Origin: a virus
Reading direction: 5' to 3' (one strand)
Length of the DNA stretch: 64,000 bases
IMG/VR virus record: IMGVR_UViG_3300021963_000083
Coordinates: 20,656-84,655 of that record
A program made the position numbers and the translations under genes. Below the pieces are notes generated by a model. It saw only the letters and a program-made list of their open reading frames with translations. It had not been told where the DNA came from and made no database searches. Of the stretch, positions 53,532 to 59,695 are shown one piece after another (the first letter of the stretch is position 1; the number at the start of each line of letters is the position of its first letter).

Positions 53532-54174
53532 TGTTTAGGTATCCTGTAACACTCTTTGCTAATACGGAAGTTCTACGAAGAGTAACCTCATCAGCTGTCG
53601 TGTTGCTTTCTGAAAACCCAACGACCATTATGCCGATAGGATAGTTCAGTAAATTTACTAGTGGACATACCACTGCTTTGTTTAACTTGTGCGCTTTGAA
53701 ATATCTACGAGTAGAAGTATCTACTGGTGAATACAGCACTATACACTCCGGTTTGTCTATACGTTGCCAAACCTGACGTAAGCTTCTATTCATAGCTGAG
53801 ATGGGTTCATCTATATCGGGCTCGTGCCCATCATCATCCGAGGGATCTACATAATAAGTTGTTGAGACATTAGTAAAAGGTATCCCTGTTAAATCATGTC
53901 GCCCATTATGAAATTGCTTAATAATAACATTATCAGCTTTCGTATATACCCTAAGGTCTTCTATGCTTTTATTTATAATGTCTGTACTATGCAATTGAGC
54001 TTTGAATCTTGCTGCTTGTTGGTCGGGTGTAACTACTAAGCTCTGTATCGTGTTATAGCTCTTCACGCCTACATAAGAGGCAAAGACTATAAATACAGCC
54101 ACCATAGTAGCTACTGGCTTCGCGGACAGGGAATCTATAAGTGCTTTGACAGCCTTACTTAGATCCTTTATCAT
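53521..54174 (-). CDS. Membrane-anchored GAF-like domain protein
   Basis: 217 residues. One TM (VATMVAVFIVFASYVGV, about 21-38) followed by a GAF-like fold (VYTKADNVIIKQFHNGRHDLTGIPF ... IGIMVVGFSES). Proteins of this plan are common in lysis and late regions of large phages, with unknown ligand. It overlaps the terminase small subunit gene by 20 nt. Confidence 0.6.
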   Translation of the reverse strand: MIKDLSKAVKALIDSLSAKPVATMVAVFIVFASYVGVKSYNTIQSLVVTPDQQAARFKAQLHSTDIINKSIEDLRVYTKADNVIIKQFHNGRHDLTGIPFTNVSTTYYVDPSDDDGHEPDIDEPISAMNRSLRQVWQRIDKPECIVLYSPVDTSTRRYFKAHKLNKAVVCPLVNLLNYPIGIMVVGFSESNTTADEVTLRRTSVLAKSVTGYLNNGY

Positions 54175-54583
54175 TTGTTAATAGTTTTTCCATCAACTGT
54201 CCATAGTTTCCTTGGCCAAAGTTAGCAATATTAACTGTGGGGCCACCATTTCCATTCTCCTGCTTCAGCTCGTCCATTCTTATCTTATGAGCAAACTGTA
54301 ACAGCTCTAGTAAGTCCTTCGAGGTATACATACCGGACTCTTCTGCTTCTTCAAGTTTAGCGTCAATCATCCGGTCGAGAACCTGTCCCAACTTATGTCT
54401 ATTTCTAAAGCCCCTATCAAGATAGACGCCCGTTATATAGTCTTTAACATCCTTGCGCTCTAATAGCTGAATAACTTGATATTCAGGAACTTGAAGCTGG
54501 TTAGCCGTTTCCTGTGCGGAACCATATTCAAGATAGGCGTTTGCAATGTCAAGACATTCTGGAGTAAGTGCGATTTGTGTCAT
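54155..54583 (-). CDS. Terminase small subunit (probable), leaderless
   Basis: 142 residues from ATG 54583. An HTH near ETANQLQVPEYQVIQLLERKDVKDYITGVYLDRGFRNRHK and a helical oligomerisation part (LGQVLDRMIDAKLEEA, KDLLELLQFAHKIRMDEL) fit TerS. The -10 of the promoter ends 7 nt before ATG 54583, so the mRNA would begin at or 1 nt before the start codon and lack a leader. The longer frame to 54619 would start inside the promoter and is rejected. First gene of the leftward late operon. Confidence 0.75.
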   Translation of the reverse strand: MTQIALTPECLDIANAYLEYGSAQETANQLQVPEYQVIQLLERKDVKDYITGVYLDRGFRNRHKLGQVLDRMIDAKLEEAEESGMYTSKDLLELLQFAHKIRMDELKQENGNGGPTVNIANFGQGNYGQLMEKLLTNDKGSK

Positions 54584-54590
54584 AATGTGC

Positions 54591-54619
54591 ATTATAACAG
54601 CAAGGGGATTGTGGGTCAA
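54591..54619 (-). promoter_or_regulatory. Late operon promoter, leftward
   Basis: Leftward TTGACC (54619-54614), 17 bp, TATAAT (54596-54591). It is divergent from the rightward promoter at 54674, with about 55 bp between the -35 boxes. Confidence 0.88.
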
Positions 54620-54673
54620 GCTATTTTTAGGCTAGGTGCCGGTATAGGCGATTCAACTCGCAAAATATTTATC

Positions 54674-54702
54674 TTGACTTTCGTTCGTGGATGATGTATA
54701 TT
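54674..54702 (+). promoter_or_regulatory. Rightward promoter giving a leaderless mRNA
   Basis: TTGACT (54674-54679), 17 bp, TATATT (54697-54702). ATG 54709 is 6 nt after the -10, at the predicted transcription start. Confidence 0.75.
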
Positions 54703-54708
54703 AACAAA

Positions 54709-54834
54709 ATGGAAATAGAAACATTAAAGAGCATTTCAGAGGCATTGCTGCCGCTGGACGATATTAACGAGCAGTGGGAGCAATCCTGGAAAGCAATAGA
54801 GGAGTTTTTAGATGAACTACATATTAGCAGGTAA
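54709..54834 (+). CDS. Small protein of unknown function (41 aa), leaderless
   Basis: 41 residues, acidic and helical (MEIETLKSISEALLPLDDIN). Its ATG coincides with the predicted transcription start. It overlaps the next small frame by 23 nt, whose GAGGAG ribosome site lies inside it. Confidence 0.55.
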   Translation: MEIETLKSISEALLPLDDINEQWEQSWKAIEEFLDELHISR

Positions 54835-54946
54835 TCGTCCAGGCTGGAGTCTAGAAGGTCTGAGAAGAGAAGATAGAGGTGAATACAGCTTCTTTTATAG
54901 GGGCGACAAGTGTGTACGAGTAATCGCGACCTGGCTACTCGCCTAA
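54812..54946 (+). CDS. Small protein of unknown function (44 aa)
   Basis: 44 residues, MNYILAGNRPGWSLEGLRRED start, preceded by GAGGAG 9 nt upstream. Overlaps the 41-residue gene in another frame. Basic, with one Cys; no family recognised. Confidence 0.5.
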   Translation: MNYILAGNRPGWSLEGLRREDRGEYSFFYRGDKCVRVIATWLLA

Positions 54947-54990
54947 TGTTTGGTTTCCGCGACGCGATTTTTTAAAATGGAGAAAAGTTT

Positions 54991-55407
54991 ATGTTAGAAT
55001 GTTTAATTTTGGGCGACTCGATTGCAGTCGGTACAAAAATGTTCGCCCCTCAGGAGTGCGTCTCCTATGCTAAGGGCGGATTTAACTCTTGGCAGTGGAA
55101 TCGGCGTTGGGGTACGAGTCCTGTCGAGGCTAAAACGGTGGTGATTAGTTTGGGAGCGAATGATCACGCGGGTGTGAAGACGGAAGCGGAGCTGCTGAAG
55201 CTTCGTAAGCGAATTCGGGCGTCTAGAGTGGTGTGGATTATGCCTCCTTGTAACGCGAGATTCTGTAAGTTGGGCGTAAATACGGTGGTTCGTAGCGTGG
55301 CGGTGAGCTACGGGGACAGAACGATCTCGACGAGTTACTTGCAACCGGATAAAATCCACCCTAGCTGGCGTGGATATAAAGAATTGGTGAGGTTGGCTGG
55401 TATTTAG
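54991..55407 (+). CDS. SGNH-fold hydrolase (GDSL esterase-like)
   Basis: 138 residues. Block I GDSIAVG with the nucleophile Ser, block III GAND (oxyanion Asn), and block V DKIHPS with the Asp-His pair, all in order. The domain is minimal in length. In phages, SGNH proteins may deacetylate or cleave surface glycans or lipids. No signal peptide, so cytoplasmic or virion-associated. GGAGAAA precedes ATG 54991. Confidence 0.85.
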   Translation: MLECLILGDSIAVGTKMFAPQECVSYAKGGFNSWQWNRRWGTSPVEAKTVVISLGANDHAGVKTEAELLKLRKRIRASRVVWIMPPCNARFCKLGVNTVVRSVAVSYGDRTISTSYLQPDKIHPSWRGYKELVRLAGI

Positions 55408-55550
55408 CACCTTAGTCGGTGTTTTTACCCAAAGTGGTACGTGCGGAGTAGTCTGAGCGTGTTAGGAATCAACTAGTCTAACAACCCCCATACCATACCC
55501 GCCCCCTCCTGTCAAGCATTATTTTTATTTTATTTTTTTTATTTTTTATA

Positions 55551-55579
55551 TTGACAAGGCAAGCGGTCATTGGTATAAG
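55551..55579 (+). promoter_or_regulatory. Rightward promoter, conserved-leader type
   Basis: TTGACA (55551-55556), 17 bp, TATAAG (55574-55579), followed at 55581 by the leader GTGCATCAAGACAGAAGGA shared with other early genes. An upstream T-rich tract resembles an UP element. Confidence 0.8.
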
Positions 55580-55607
55580 GGTGCATCAAGACAGAAGGAC
55601 TAAGACT

Positions 55608-55790
55608 ATGGTTGAATATGTTGTTTCTCTTATCGTTTACTTTGCATCTATCGCTGGCGTGTTTGTGTGCTTGTGGGGCATGGTTCAGATGCGGGATGAC
55701 CGCAAGATGGTTTGGTTTTTTACTCTGACCTCATTTGTTTTTATGTTTACAATGTGGCTTGGCGTTACTATGTTTCAGAATATGGCATAA
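55608..55790 (+). CDS. Small membrane protein, two TM segments
   Basis: 60 residues from ATG 55608, chosen for its GAAGGAC leader site. Two TM helices (VVSLIVYFASIAGVFVCLWGMV; MVWFFTLTSFVFMFTMWLGVTMF) joined by RDDRK. Possibly an early membrane-acting or superinfection-related protein; function unknown. Confidence 0.65.
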   Translation: MVEYVVSLIVYFASIAGVFVCLWGMVQMRDDRKMVWFFTLTSFVFMFTMWLGVTMFQNMA

Positions 55791-55795
55791 GGAAA

Positions 55796-55999
55796 ATGGA
55801 CATGGAATTTGAATCTTGGCTTGCCGCCGTTGACAAGGCTTTCAATCGCATTACTGGCATGAGCCGCGATTGTTGGCCTGACCAAGATTATTGGTCAATG
55901 TATGATGCAGGCGACACGCCAACGGAAGCGGCCATTGCCGCAATCGAAAATGAATATGGCGAGGAAGGCTTAGAAGCCTTCGGCCTTCAACTAGCATAG
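55796..55999 (+). CDS. Small acidic protein of unknown function
   Basis: 67 residues (MDMEFESWLAAVDKAFNRITGMSRDCWPDQDYWSMYDAG...). Starts 5 nt after the upstream stop with AAGGAAA. Acidic, Trp-rich. Similar small proteins with a DYWSMYDAGDTPTEA stretch occur in plasmids and phages; function unknown. Confidence 0.6.
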   Translation: MDMEFESWLAAVDKAFNRITGMSRDCWPDQDYWSMYDAGDTPTEAAIAAIENEYGEEGLEAFGLQLA

Positions 56000-56012
56000 A
56001 AGGGAAAGAATA

Positions 56013-56153
56013 ATGGTTACGCCAATACAAGCGGCCCCAATGGGCAAGACCTATCGCGTATCATCCGAAAGCGCATGGCCCTTGCGAGGACTGGACGGCA
56101 AGACCTTTGCCGAACGGCGCAAAGAAAAAGACAATGGCCCTAGCAAAAGCTAG
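56013..56153 (+). CDS. Small basic protein ending inside a terminator hairpin
   Basis: 46 residues, preceded by AAGGGAAAG. The last codons (GGC CCT AGC AAA AGC TAG) are the left arm, loop and right arm of the GGCCCTAGC/GCTAGGGCC hairpin, so coding sequence and terminator are the same bases. Function unknown. Confidence 0.5.
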   Translation: MVTPIQAAPMGKTYRVSSESAWPLRGLDGKTFAERRKEKDNGPSKS

Positions 56154-56160
56154 GGCCTAT
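56136..56160. terminator. Hairpin terminator overlapping a stop codon
   Basis: GGCCCTAGC / GCTAGGGCC with an AAAA loop. The U-tract is weak rightward (TATTGG); leftward it is followed by ATTGTCTTTTTC. It may stop both the operon and the short leftward transcript from the promoter at 56190-56219. Confidence 0.65.
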
Positions 56161-56189
56161 TGGCGCCAAAAATTTTGCACGCTACCTTA

Positions 56190-56219
56190 AATGTAGCACG
56201 TGCGACTAGGGCCTGTCAA
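56190..56219 (-). promoter_or_regulatory. Leftward promoter facing the operon end
   Basis: Leftward TTGACA (56219-56214), 18 bp, TACATT (56195-56190). The transcript would run about 50 nt through GGCGCC at 56162 into the 56136 hairpin. Confidence 0.55.
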
Positions 56220-56253
56220 TAGCATTTATTTTTTATTTTTGCGATTTTTTCTG

Positions 56254-56282
56254 TTGACACTATGGCAAGGCATTGGTAAAAG
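56254..56282 (+). promoter_or_regulatory. Rightward promoter, conserved-leader type
   Basis: TTGACA (56254-56259), 17 bp, TAAAAG (56277-56282), then the leader GTGCATCAAGACGGAAGGA at 56284 and ATG 56310. Confidence 0.8.
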
Positions 56283-56309
56283 AGTGCATCAAGACGGAAG
56301 GAAAAACAA

Positions 56310-56792
56310 ATGGCTTATGTAATTTTTGACCTCGACGGCACTGTGATTGATTCGACGCATCGCCAAGCGACTAAGGCTGATGGCTCGCTTGACCTTGACC
56401 ATTGGATTGAGCGCAACAAGCCAGAAATGATTATGCGCGATTCGCTTTTGCCATTGTCTCGCGTTATGCGTATCATCAAAGCAAACGGCCATAAGGTTAT
56501 CGTTTGCACTGCCCGCTCTTATCAAATTGCTGATGAGGAATTTTTGGCAATGCATGGCCTTGACTATGACGTTTATTTGTCACGCGCTGCTAAAGGCGAT
56601 ATGCGTGACGATGCCAGCCTTAAGGTTCAATTGCTTAATGATTACTTCACTGGCCTAGGCTTTCGGTCGGTTGAAGCTGCCAAGCCAATGATGTTTGACG
56701 ATAACCTAAAGGTTATTGATGCAATGATTGCAATTGGCGTAACTTGCTATGATGCAAAATATGCTAACCACCGCCTTGCAAAGCGCGCTTAA
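56310..56792 (+). CDS. HAD-superfamily phosphatase, polynucleotide 3'-phosphatase-like
   Basis: 160 residues. HAD motif I FDLDGTVID (residues 6-14), motif II VCTARS near 70, motif III Lys near KVQLLNDY, and motif IV MMFDDNLKV. Size and the CTARS step match the phosphatase half of T4 polynucleotide kinase. It could restore 3'-OH ends of nicked RNA or DNA. A 5'-nucleotidase role is the alternative. Followed by a strong terminator, so it is a single-gene transcript. Confidence 0.78.
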   Translation: MAYVIFDLDGTVIDSTHRQATKADGSLDLDHWIERNKPEMIMRDSLLPLSRVMRIIKANGHKVIVCTARSYQIADEEFLAMHGLDYDVYLSRAAKGDMRDDASLKVQLLNDYFTGLGFRSVEAAKPMMFDDNLKVIDAMIAIGVTCYDAKYANHRLAKRA

Positions 56793-56795
56793 GGA

Positions 56796-56830
56796 ATAGG
56801 CGGGAGCAATCCCGCCTATTTTTTTTTTAT
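56796..56830 (+). terminator. Intrinsic terminator after HAD phosphatase
   Basis: ATAGGCGGGA / TCCCGCCTAT with a GCAA loop followed by nine or more T. Confidence 0.92.
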
Positions 56831-56838
56831 TTTTCCTA

Positions 56839-56868
56839 TTGACAAGGCCAGGCCCACTATGGTATAAT
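56839..56868 (+). promoter_or_regulatory. Rightward promoter of convergent pair 1
   Basis: TTGACA (56839-56844), 18 bp, TATAAT (56863-56868). No ORF starts nearby. It faces a leftward promoter at 56924-56953. Confidence 0.85.
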
Positions 56869-56869
56869 G

Positions 56870-57000
56870 GGCTGATGCCCAAAATTCGCGCCAAAAGCGC
56901 CGAAAATTTTGCCCGCTACTACCATTATAGCACGCGCGGCTGGGTGCTGTCAATAGGGAAAATGAAAAAATGCGATGAACGGTTCGTCGCATTTTTTGGC
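56870..57000 (+). ncRNA. Candidate short noncoding transcript between promoter and hairpin terminator
   Basis: From the predicted start near 56875 to a hairpin TGCGATGA/TTCGTCGCA with a 3-nt loop (56971-56991) and ATTTTTT. About 120 nt. The beginning contains the tandem elements CGCGCCAAAA and GCGCCGAAAA. An alternative frame in frame with the downstream HTH gene also runs through here, so noncoding status is inferred. Confidence 0.4.
56924..56953 (-). promoter_or_regulatory. Leftward promoter of convergent pair 1
   Basis: Leftward TTGACA (56953-56948), 18 bp, TATAAT (56929-56924), then GGTAGTAGCGGGC and GGCGC elements. About 55 bp from the facing -10 at 56868. Confidence 0.85.
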
Positions 57001-57018
57001 GTTTGGTGTTTTTTTCTC

Positions 57019-57047
57019 TTGCAAGCTTTGCCGATTGCGTCTAATAA
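57019..57047 (+). promoter_or_regulatory. Weak rightward promoter for the first HTH paralogue
   Basis: TTGCAA (57019-57024), 17 bp, TAATAA (57042-57047), followed by TTCATCAAGAGGGG, a variant of the conserved leader. Confidence 0.5.
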
Positions 57048-57096
57048 TGGTTCATCAAGAGGGGATGGGCCTCTCCTGATAACGAAAGAAAATTTT

Positions 57097-57408
57097 ATGA
57101 CTAAGGTTGTTGAAAAGAATTACTCTGAAGCCCAAGAATCGGCTTTGCTTGCGGCTGGCGTTATTGATAACGCAAAGGCTTTGGAATTTGCCGAAAAATT
57201 CGGCAAGGATGTTCGCTCGATTCGCGCTAAGGCGGTTCGCATGGGCATTTATAAGGCACAGCCCAAGGTTTCCAAGACTGGCGGTAAAATCGAATCCAAG
57301 GAAGCGATTGCTGCCGATATTTCGGAAATCATTGGCAAGAGCCTTGAAGGTCTGGAAAAGGCCCCTAAGCTGGTTCTGCAAATTTTGCGGGAAAAGCTTT
57401 CGGCTTAA
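57097..57408 (+). CDS. HTH-domain protein, paralogue 1 (103 aa)
   Basis: 103 residues from ATG 57097. The body SEAQESALLAAGVIDNAKAL ... KFGKDVRSIRAKAVRMGIYKA is a single HTH like the third repeat of the 1157-1873 protein. The C-terminal half (IAADISEIIGKSLEGLEKAPKLVLQIL) is helical. It is of the same length as, and mostly identical in sequence to, the protein at 60064-60375. Probably a DNA-binding regulator; the promoter array around it is a plausible target. It is transcribed as its own unit with a strong terminator. Confidence 0.72.
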   Translation: MTKVVEKNYSEAQESALLAAGVIDNAKALEFAEKFGKDVRSIRAKAVRMGIYKAQPKVSKTGGKIESKEAIAADISEIIGKSLEGLEKAPKLVLQILREKLSA

Positions 57409-57430
57409 CCGATAAAATCTAAAGCCTAAC

Positions 57431-57460
57431 GGCGGGGAGAAATCCCCGCCATTTTTTTTT
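57431..57460 (+). terminator. Intrinsic terminator after HTH paralogue 1
   Basis: GGCGGGGA / TCCCCGCC with a GAAA loop followed by ATTTTTTTTT. Confidence 0.92.
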
Positions 57461-57480
57461 GTTTTTTGCAATTTTTCCTA

Positions 57481-57509
57481 TTGACAAGGCCCGACCAATA
57501 TGGTATAAT
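57481..57509 (+). promoter_or_regulatory. Rightward promoter of convergent pair 2
   Basis: TTGACA (57481-57486), 17 bp, TATAAT (57504-57509). Closely similar to pair 1 (TTGACAAGGCC ... ATGGTATAATGGG). No ORF follows before the facing promoter. Confidence 0.85.
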
Positions 57510-57554
57510 GGGGTGATGCGCTGAAGGCGCCAAAGCACCGATAGGTGCGCCGAA

Positions 57555-57583
57555 ATTATACCAGATTTCCGCGTGCCTGTCAA
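57555..57583 (-). promoter_or_regulatory. Leftward promoter of convergent pair 2
   Basis: Leftward TTGACA (57583-57578), 17 bp, TATAAT (57560-57555), followed by TTCGGCGCACC. The two -10 boxes are 45 bp apart with AAGGCGCC and GTGCGCCG between them. Confidence 0.85.
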
Positions 57584-57640
57584 GCAAAAAAATTCGATTG
57601 AACAAACTTTTTTAATCGGTTTTTTCCATCAATAAATCGC

Positions 57641-57669
57641 TTGCAATAGGGGCAGGGATTGGCTATAAA
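57641..57669 (+). promoter_or_regulatory. Rightward promoter for the three-TM protein
   Basis: TTGCAA (57641-57646), 17 bp, TATAAA (57664-57669). An ATG at 57675 is 5 nt after the -10; the better-supported start is 57696. Confidence 0.65.
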
Positions 57670-57695
57670 GAGGCATGGAAACGAAAGGAAACGAA

Positions 57696-57983
57696 ATGAA
57701 AAAAATGTTCAATAAAATCAAGGAGATGCCAAAATCCGAATTGTGCGGCTGGCTTGGCATGATACTTGTGCAATCGGCAACATTGCCTACCACAATTTCG
57801 GTTCTGCTAGGCTATAGCGACAAATTGCCGCCTATTTCTATGGTTCTGCTAGTCTGGGCTGGCTTGGCGCTTTACTTTGTCCGCGCTTTCAAGAATAAAG
57901 ATGTTCTTTATATGGTATCTAACGGATTCGGTTTTTTCGTTAATACTATTCTACTCGCCCTAATCGTTTATCCTCAATACTAA
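57696..57983 (+). CDS. Three-TM protein resembling PQ-loop/SemiSWEET transporters
   Basis: 95 residues from ATG 57696, preceded by AAAGGAAACGAA. Three TM helices (GWLGMILVQSATLPTTISVLLG; ISMVLLVWAGLALYFVRAF; LYMVSNGFGFFVNTILLALIVY). The size, three-helix plan and a LPTTISVL stretch where PQ-loop proteins carry PQ suggest SemiSWEET-like half-transporters. The signature residue differs, so this is a resemblance only. Alternative start 57675 would make a leaderless mRNA. Confidence 0.6.
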   Translation: MKKMFNKIKEMPKSELCGWLGMILVQSATLPTTISVLLGYSDKLPPISMVLLVWAGLALYFVRAFKNKDVLYMVSNGFGFFVNTILLALIVYPQY

Positions 57984-57997
57984 GGAAAGGAAAGAAA

Positions 57998-58276
57998 ATG
58001 CCTGTTACTTTCAACTCTGATACTGTCGCGTTTCTTATTCATGAGATTGACGACATTTTATCCCATGCCGATATTACTGCGGGCATGTGCGATGATTTGT
58101 CTAACTTTCTCAATGGGTTGGTCGATATAAATAAAGCTGGATCAATCGTTATTGTTCCCGATGATGATAATATCGGGGACGATTGGGACGATGATTTGGA
58201 CGGCTACCCGCCCGATGATGACGGCCCGAATTATGACGGCGGCGAGCTTGTAGGCTGGACTGTTGCCGATACCTAA
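57998..58276 (+). CDS. Acidic small protein of unknown function
   Basis: 92 residues, very acidic in the second half (PDDDNIGDDWDDDLDGYPPDDDG). Preceded by AAGGAAAGG. DNA-mimic proteins are similarly acidic and small, so inhibition of a DNA-binding host protein is possible but not shown. Ends just before a strong UUCG hairpin. Confidence 0.6.
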   Translation: MPVTFNSDTVAFLIHEIDDILSHADITAGMCDDLSNFLNGLVDINKAGSIVIVPDDDNIGDDWDDDLDGYPPDDDGPNYDGGELVGWTVADT

Positions 58277-58281
58277 AGACT

Positions 58282-58310
58282 GGGTGTGTTACTTCGGTAA
58301 CACACCCTAG
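58282..58310. terminator. UUCG-capped hairpin
   Basis: GGGTGTGTTAC / GTAACACACCC with a C(TTCG)G loop, 11-bp perfect stem. No T-run rightward (TAGCGCCG), so it may act as an mRNA 3' stabiliser or as part of the leftward transcript. Confidence 0.65.
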
Positions 58311-58337
58311 CGCCGAAAATTTTTGAACGCTACTCTA

Positions 58338-58367
58338 AGTATACCACGCAAGCGTATGGGCTGTCAA
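58338..58367 (-). promoter_or_regulatory. Leftward promoter facing the acidic-protein gene
   Basis: Leftward TTGACA (58367-58362), 18 bp, TATACT (58343-58338), then AGTAGCGTTCAAAAATTTTC and GGCGC, the same post-promoter elements as at 56190 and 56924. Confidence 0.7.
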
Positions 58368-58433
58368 CCCACAAAATGAAAAAATATGAAAAAAGTTATC
58401 CACAGCTTTCGCATTTTTTTATGTCGATTTTGT

Positions 58434-58462
58434 TTGACGGCATGGGCTGGATTTGGTAAAAG
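58434..58462 (+). promoter_or_regulatory. Rightward promoter, conserved-leader type
   Basis: TTGACG (58434-58439), 17 bp, TAAAAG (58457-58462), then GTGCATCAAGACGGAAACAA at 58464 and ATG 58496. Confidence 0.78.
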
Positions 58463-58495
58463 AGTGCATCAAGACGGAAACAAGGAAAAAACGAA

Positions 58496-59221
58496 ATGGC
58501 TGCTAAAAAATTCTTCGTCATCATTGACACGGAAACCACGCAATCGGGCATGGTTGCCGATATTGGCATTATTGTGTCTGACCGCAAGGGCAATATTCAT
58601 CATGAGGCTGGAATCCTTATTGGCGATTTTTTCTCTGACCGCGAGGCTCACCCGTTGTTTCATATCTATGGCGACAAAAACGACGTTTTTTCTGCCGAAT
58701 CGCTGCCTAAGCGTTACGCGAATTATGAACAAATGTTGCAAGATGGTCGTCGCGTTTTGGCAAGCGTTGGCGCTGTCAATCGTTTCTTGTCTAAAGTAAA
58801 GGCAAAGTATAACCCGACAATGACCGCCTATAACTTGGCTTTTGACTCTAACGTCATGGACAAAAGCGGAATTGTCGCAAACGAATTGTTCCCCGAATCG
58901 TTTTGTTTGTGGCACGCTGCTGTTGCCAAATGGGGCAATACTAGGGCGTTTAAGCAATTCGCGCTAGAAAATCACTTTTTCGGCAACCGAACAAGTAAAA
59001 CGGGCCACATGGGAATTAAAACCAACGCAGACGTTATGGCGAAATACTTGCTAGGCATGGGTTTGCCTGACGAGCCACACACTGCGCTAGAAGATGCCAA
59101 GTATTATGAGCTGCCTATACTTACCGCTCTGGTCAAGAATACTTCACCAAAAGAGTATATGTCGCCACCACCTTACAATTACCGCGCTTTTGCTGTCCGC
59201 GACCACTTCAAGGTCAAGTAA
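58496..59221 (+). CDS. DEDD-family exonuclease (RNase T/DnaQ-like)
   Basis: 241 residues. Exo I IDTETT (residues 10-15), Exo II YNLAFDSNVMD near 112-122, and Exo III with HTALEDAKY near 198-206: the His five residues before Asp indicates the DEDDh subgroup. No polymerase domain, so a free-standing DNA or RNA exonuclease. A single-gene transcript with conserved leader and terminator. Phages use such enzymes for host DNA or RNA degradation or proofreading support. Confidence 0.85.
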   Translation: MAAKKFFVIIDTETTQSGMVADIGIIVSDRKGNIHHEAGILIGDFFSDREAHPLFHIYGDKNDVFSAESLPKRYANYEQMLQDGRRVLASVGAVNRFLSKVKAKYNPTMTAYNLAFDSNVMDKSGIVANELFPESFCLWHAAVAKWGNTRAFKQFALENHFFGNRTSKTGHMGIKTNADVMAKYLLGMGLPDEPHTALEDAKYYELPILTALVKNTSPKEYMSPPPYNYRAFAVRDHFKVK

Positions 59222-59240
59222 AGGCCAAGTAAAACTAAAG

Positions 59241-59272
59241 TCCGCTCAAGTAAAACTGGGCGGATTTTTTTT
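59241..59272 (+). terminator. Intrinsic terminator after exonuclease
   Basis: TCCGCTCA / TGGGCGGA (two G-T wobbles) with an 8-nt loop followed by TTTTTTTT. Confidence 0.85.
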
Positions 59273-59293
59273 TGTCTGGGGCAATTTTTTCGC

Positions 59294-59322
59294 TTGACAC
59301 AAGAAAAAAATCCTGTTAAAAT
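59294..59322 (+). promoter_or_regulatory. Rightward promoter without a gene
   Basis: TTGACA (59294-59299), 17 bp, TAAAAT (59317-59322), followed by GCCCTGCGGGCGCCG. Runs about 90 nt into the next promoter. Confidence 0.75.
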
Positions 59323-59409
59323 GCCCTGCGGGCGCCGAAATTTTTGTTCACGTTTTGTTCCATGCCGCGCTAGGGCGAGAATTATTTTTCGGATGGCGAT
59401 TTTTTCTAT

Positions 59410-59438
59410 TGACAAGGCCGCTGGACTCTGCTATAATG
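59410..59438 (+). promoter_or_regulatory. Rightward promoter of convergent pair 3
   Basis: TTGACA (59410-59415), 17 bp, TATAAT (59433-59438), followed by two GCGCCGA elements and the facing promoter. Confidence 0.85.
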
Positions 59439-59470
59439 GGTTTGATAGCGCCGAAATTGGCCTGGCGCCG

Positions 59471-59499
59471 ATTTTAGCAGGATTCGCCGCGCTTGTCAA
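59471..59499 (-). promoter_or_regulatory. Leftward promoter of convergent pair 3
   Basis: Leftward TTGACA (59499-59494), 17 bp, TAAAAT (59476-59471), directly followed by CGGCGCC. The two -10 boxes are 32 bp apart. Confidence 0.82.
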
Positions 59500-59548
59500 G
59501 AGAAAAAATTTTCTGGACGCAATTATTCTGGGCGCGATAAATGATATT

Positions 59549-59695
59549 ATGTTAAATGAAAAAACGTATTGGAATCAATCACTTAGGGCGGCTGGGGCTG
59601 ATAAATGGCGTTATGTTAAATGCGTGATACGATATATCATCACCAATGATATGTTATATCATCTCATGAGGCTTATTGATAATGATTCGCAATAG
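59549..59695 (+). CDS. Weak 48-codon ORF
   Basis: MLNEKTYWNQSLRAAGADKW... Downstream of the 59410 promoter but no Shine-Dalgarno and no family. Protein-like composition is the only support. Could be chance. Confidence 0.22.
   Translation: MLNEKTYWNQSLRAAGADKWRYVKCVIRYIITNDMLYHLMRLIDNDSQ

Noticed and set aside
55003-55410. 135-residue leftward ORF opposite the SGNH hydrolase
   Set aside because: The plus-strand frame has three catalytic SGNH blocks and a ribosome site; the antisense frame is His/Arg-rich shadow sequence.
55490-55516. Leftward promoter near 55516 (TTGACA then TATGGG)
   Set aside because: The -10 is poor; it may be a degenerate member of the array but is not supported enough to list.
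57055-57471. Leftward ORF over the HTH paralogue
   Set aside because: It runs through a terminator and mirrors a conserved paralogous protein.
58469-58957. 162-residue leftward ORF opposite the DEDD exonuclease
   Set aside because: The exonuclease motifs and promoter support the plus strand; the antisense frame has no start signal.
59294-59695. 133-residue rightward ORF across two promoters
   Set aside because: It begins in a -35 box, crosses convergent promoters and lacks protein-like composition in its first half.
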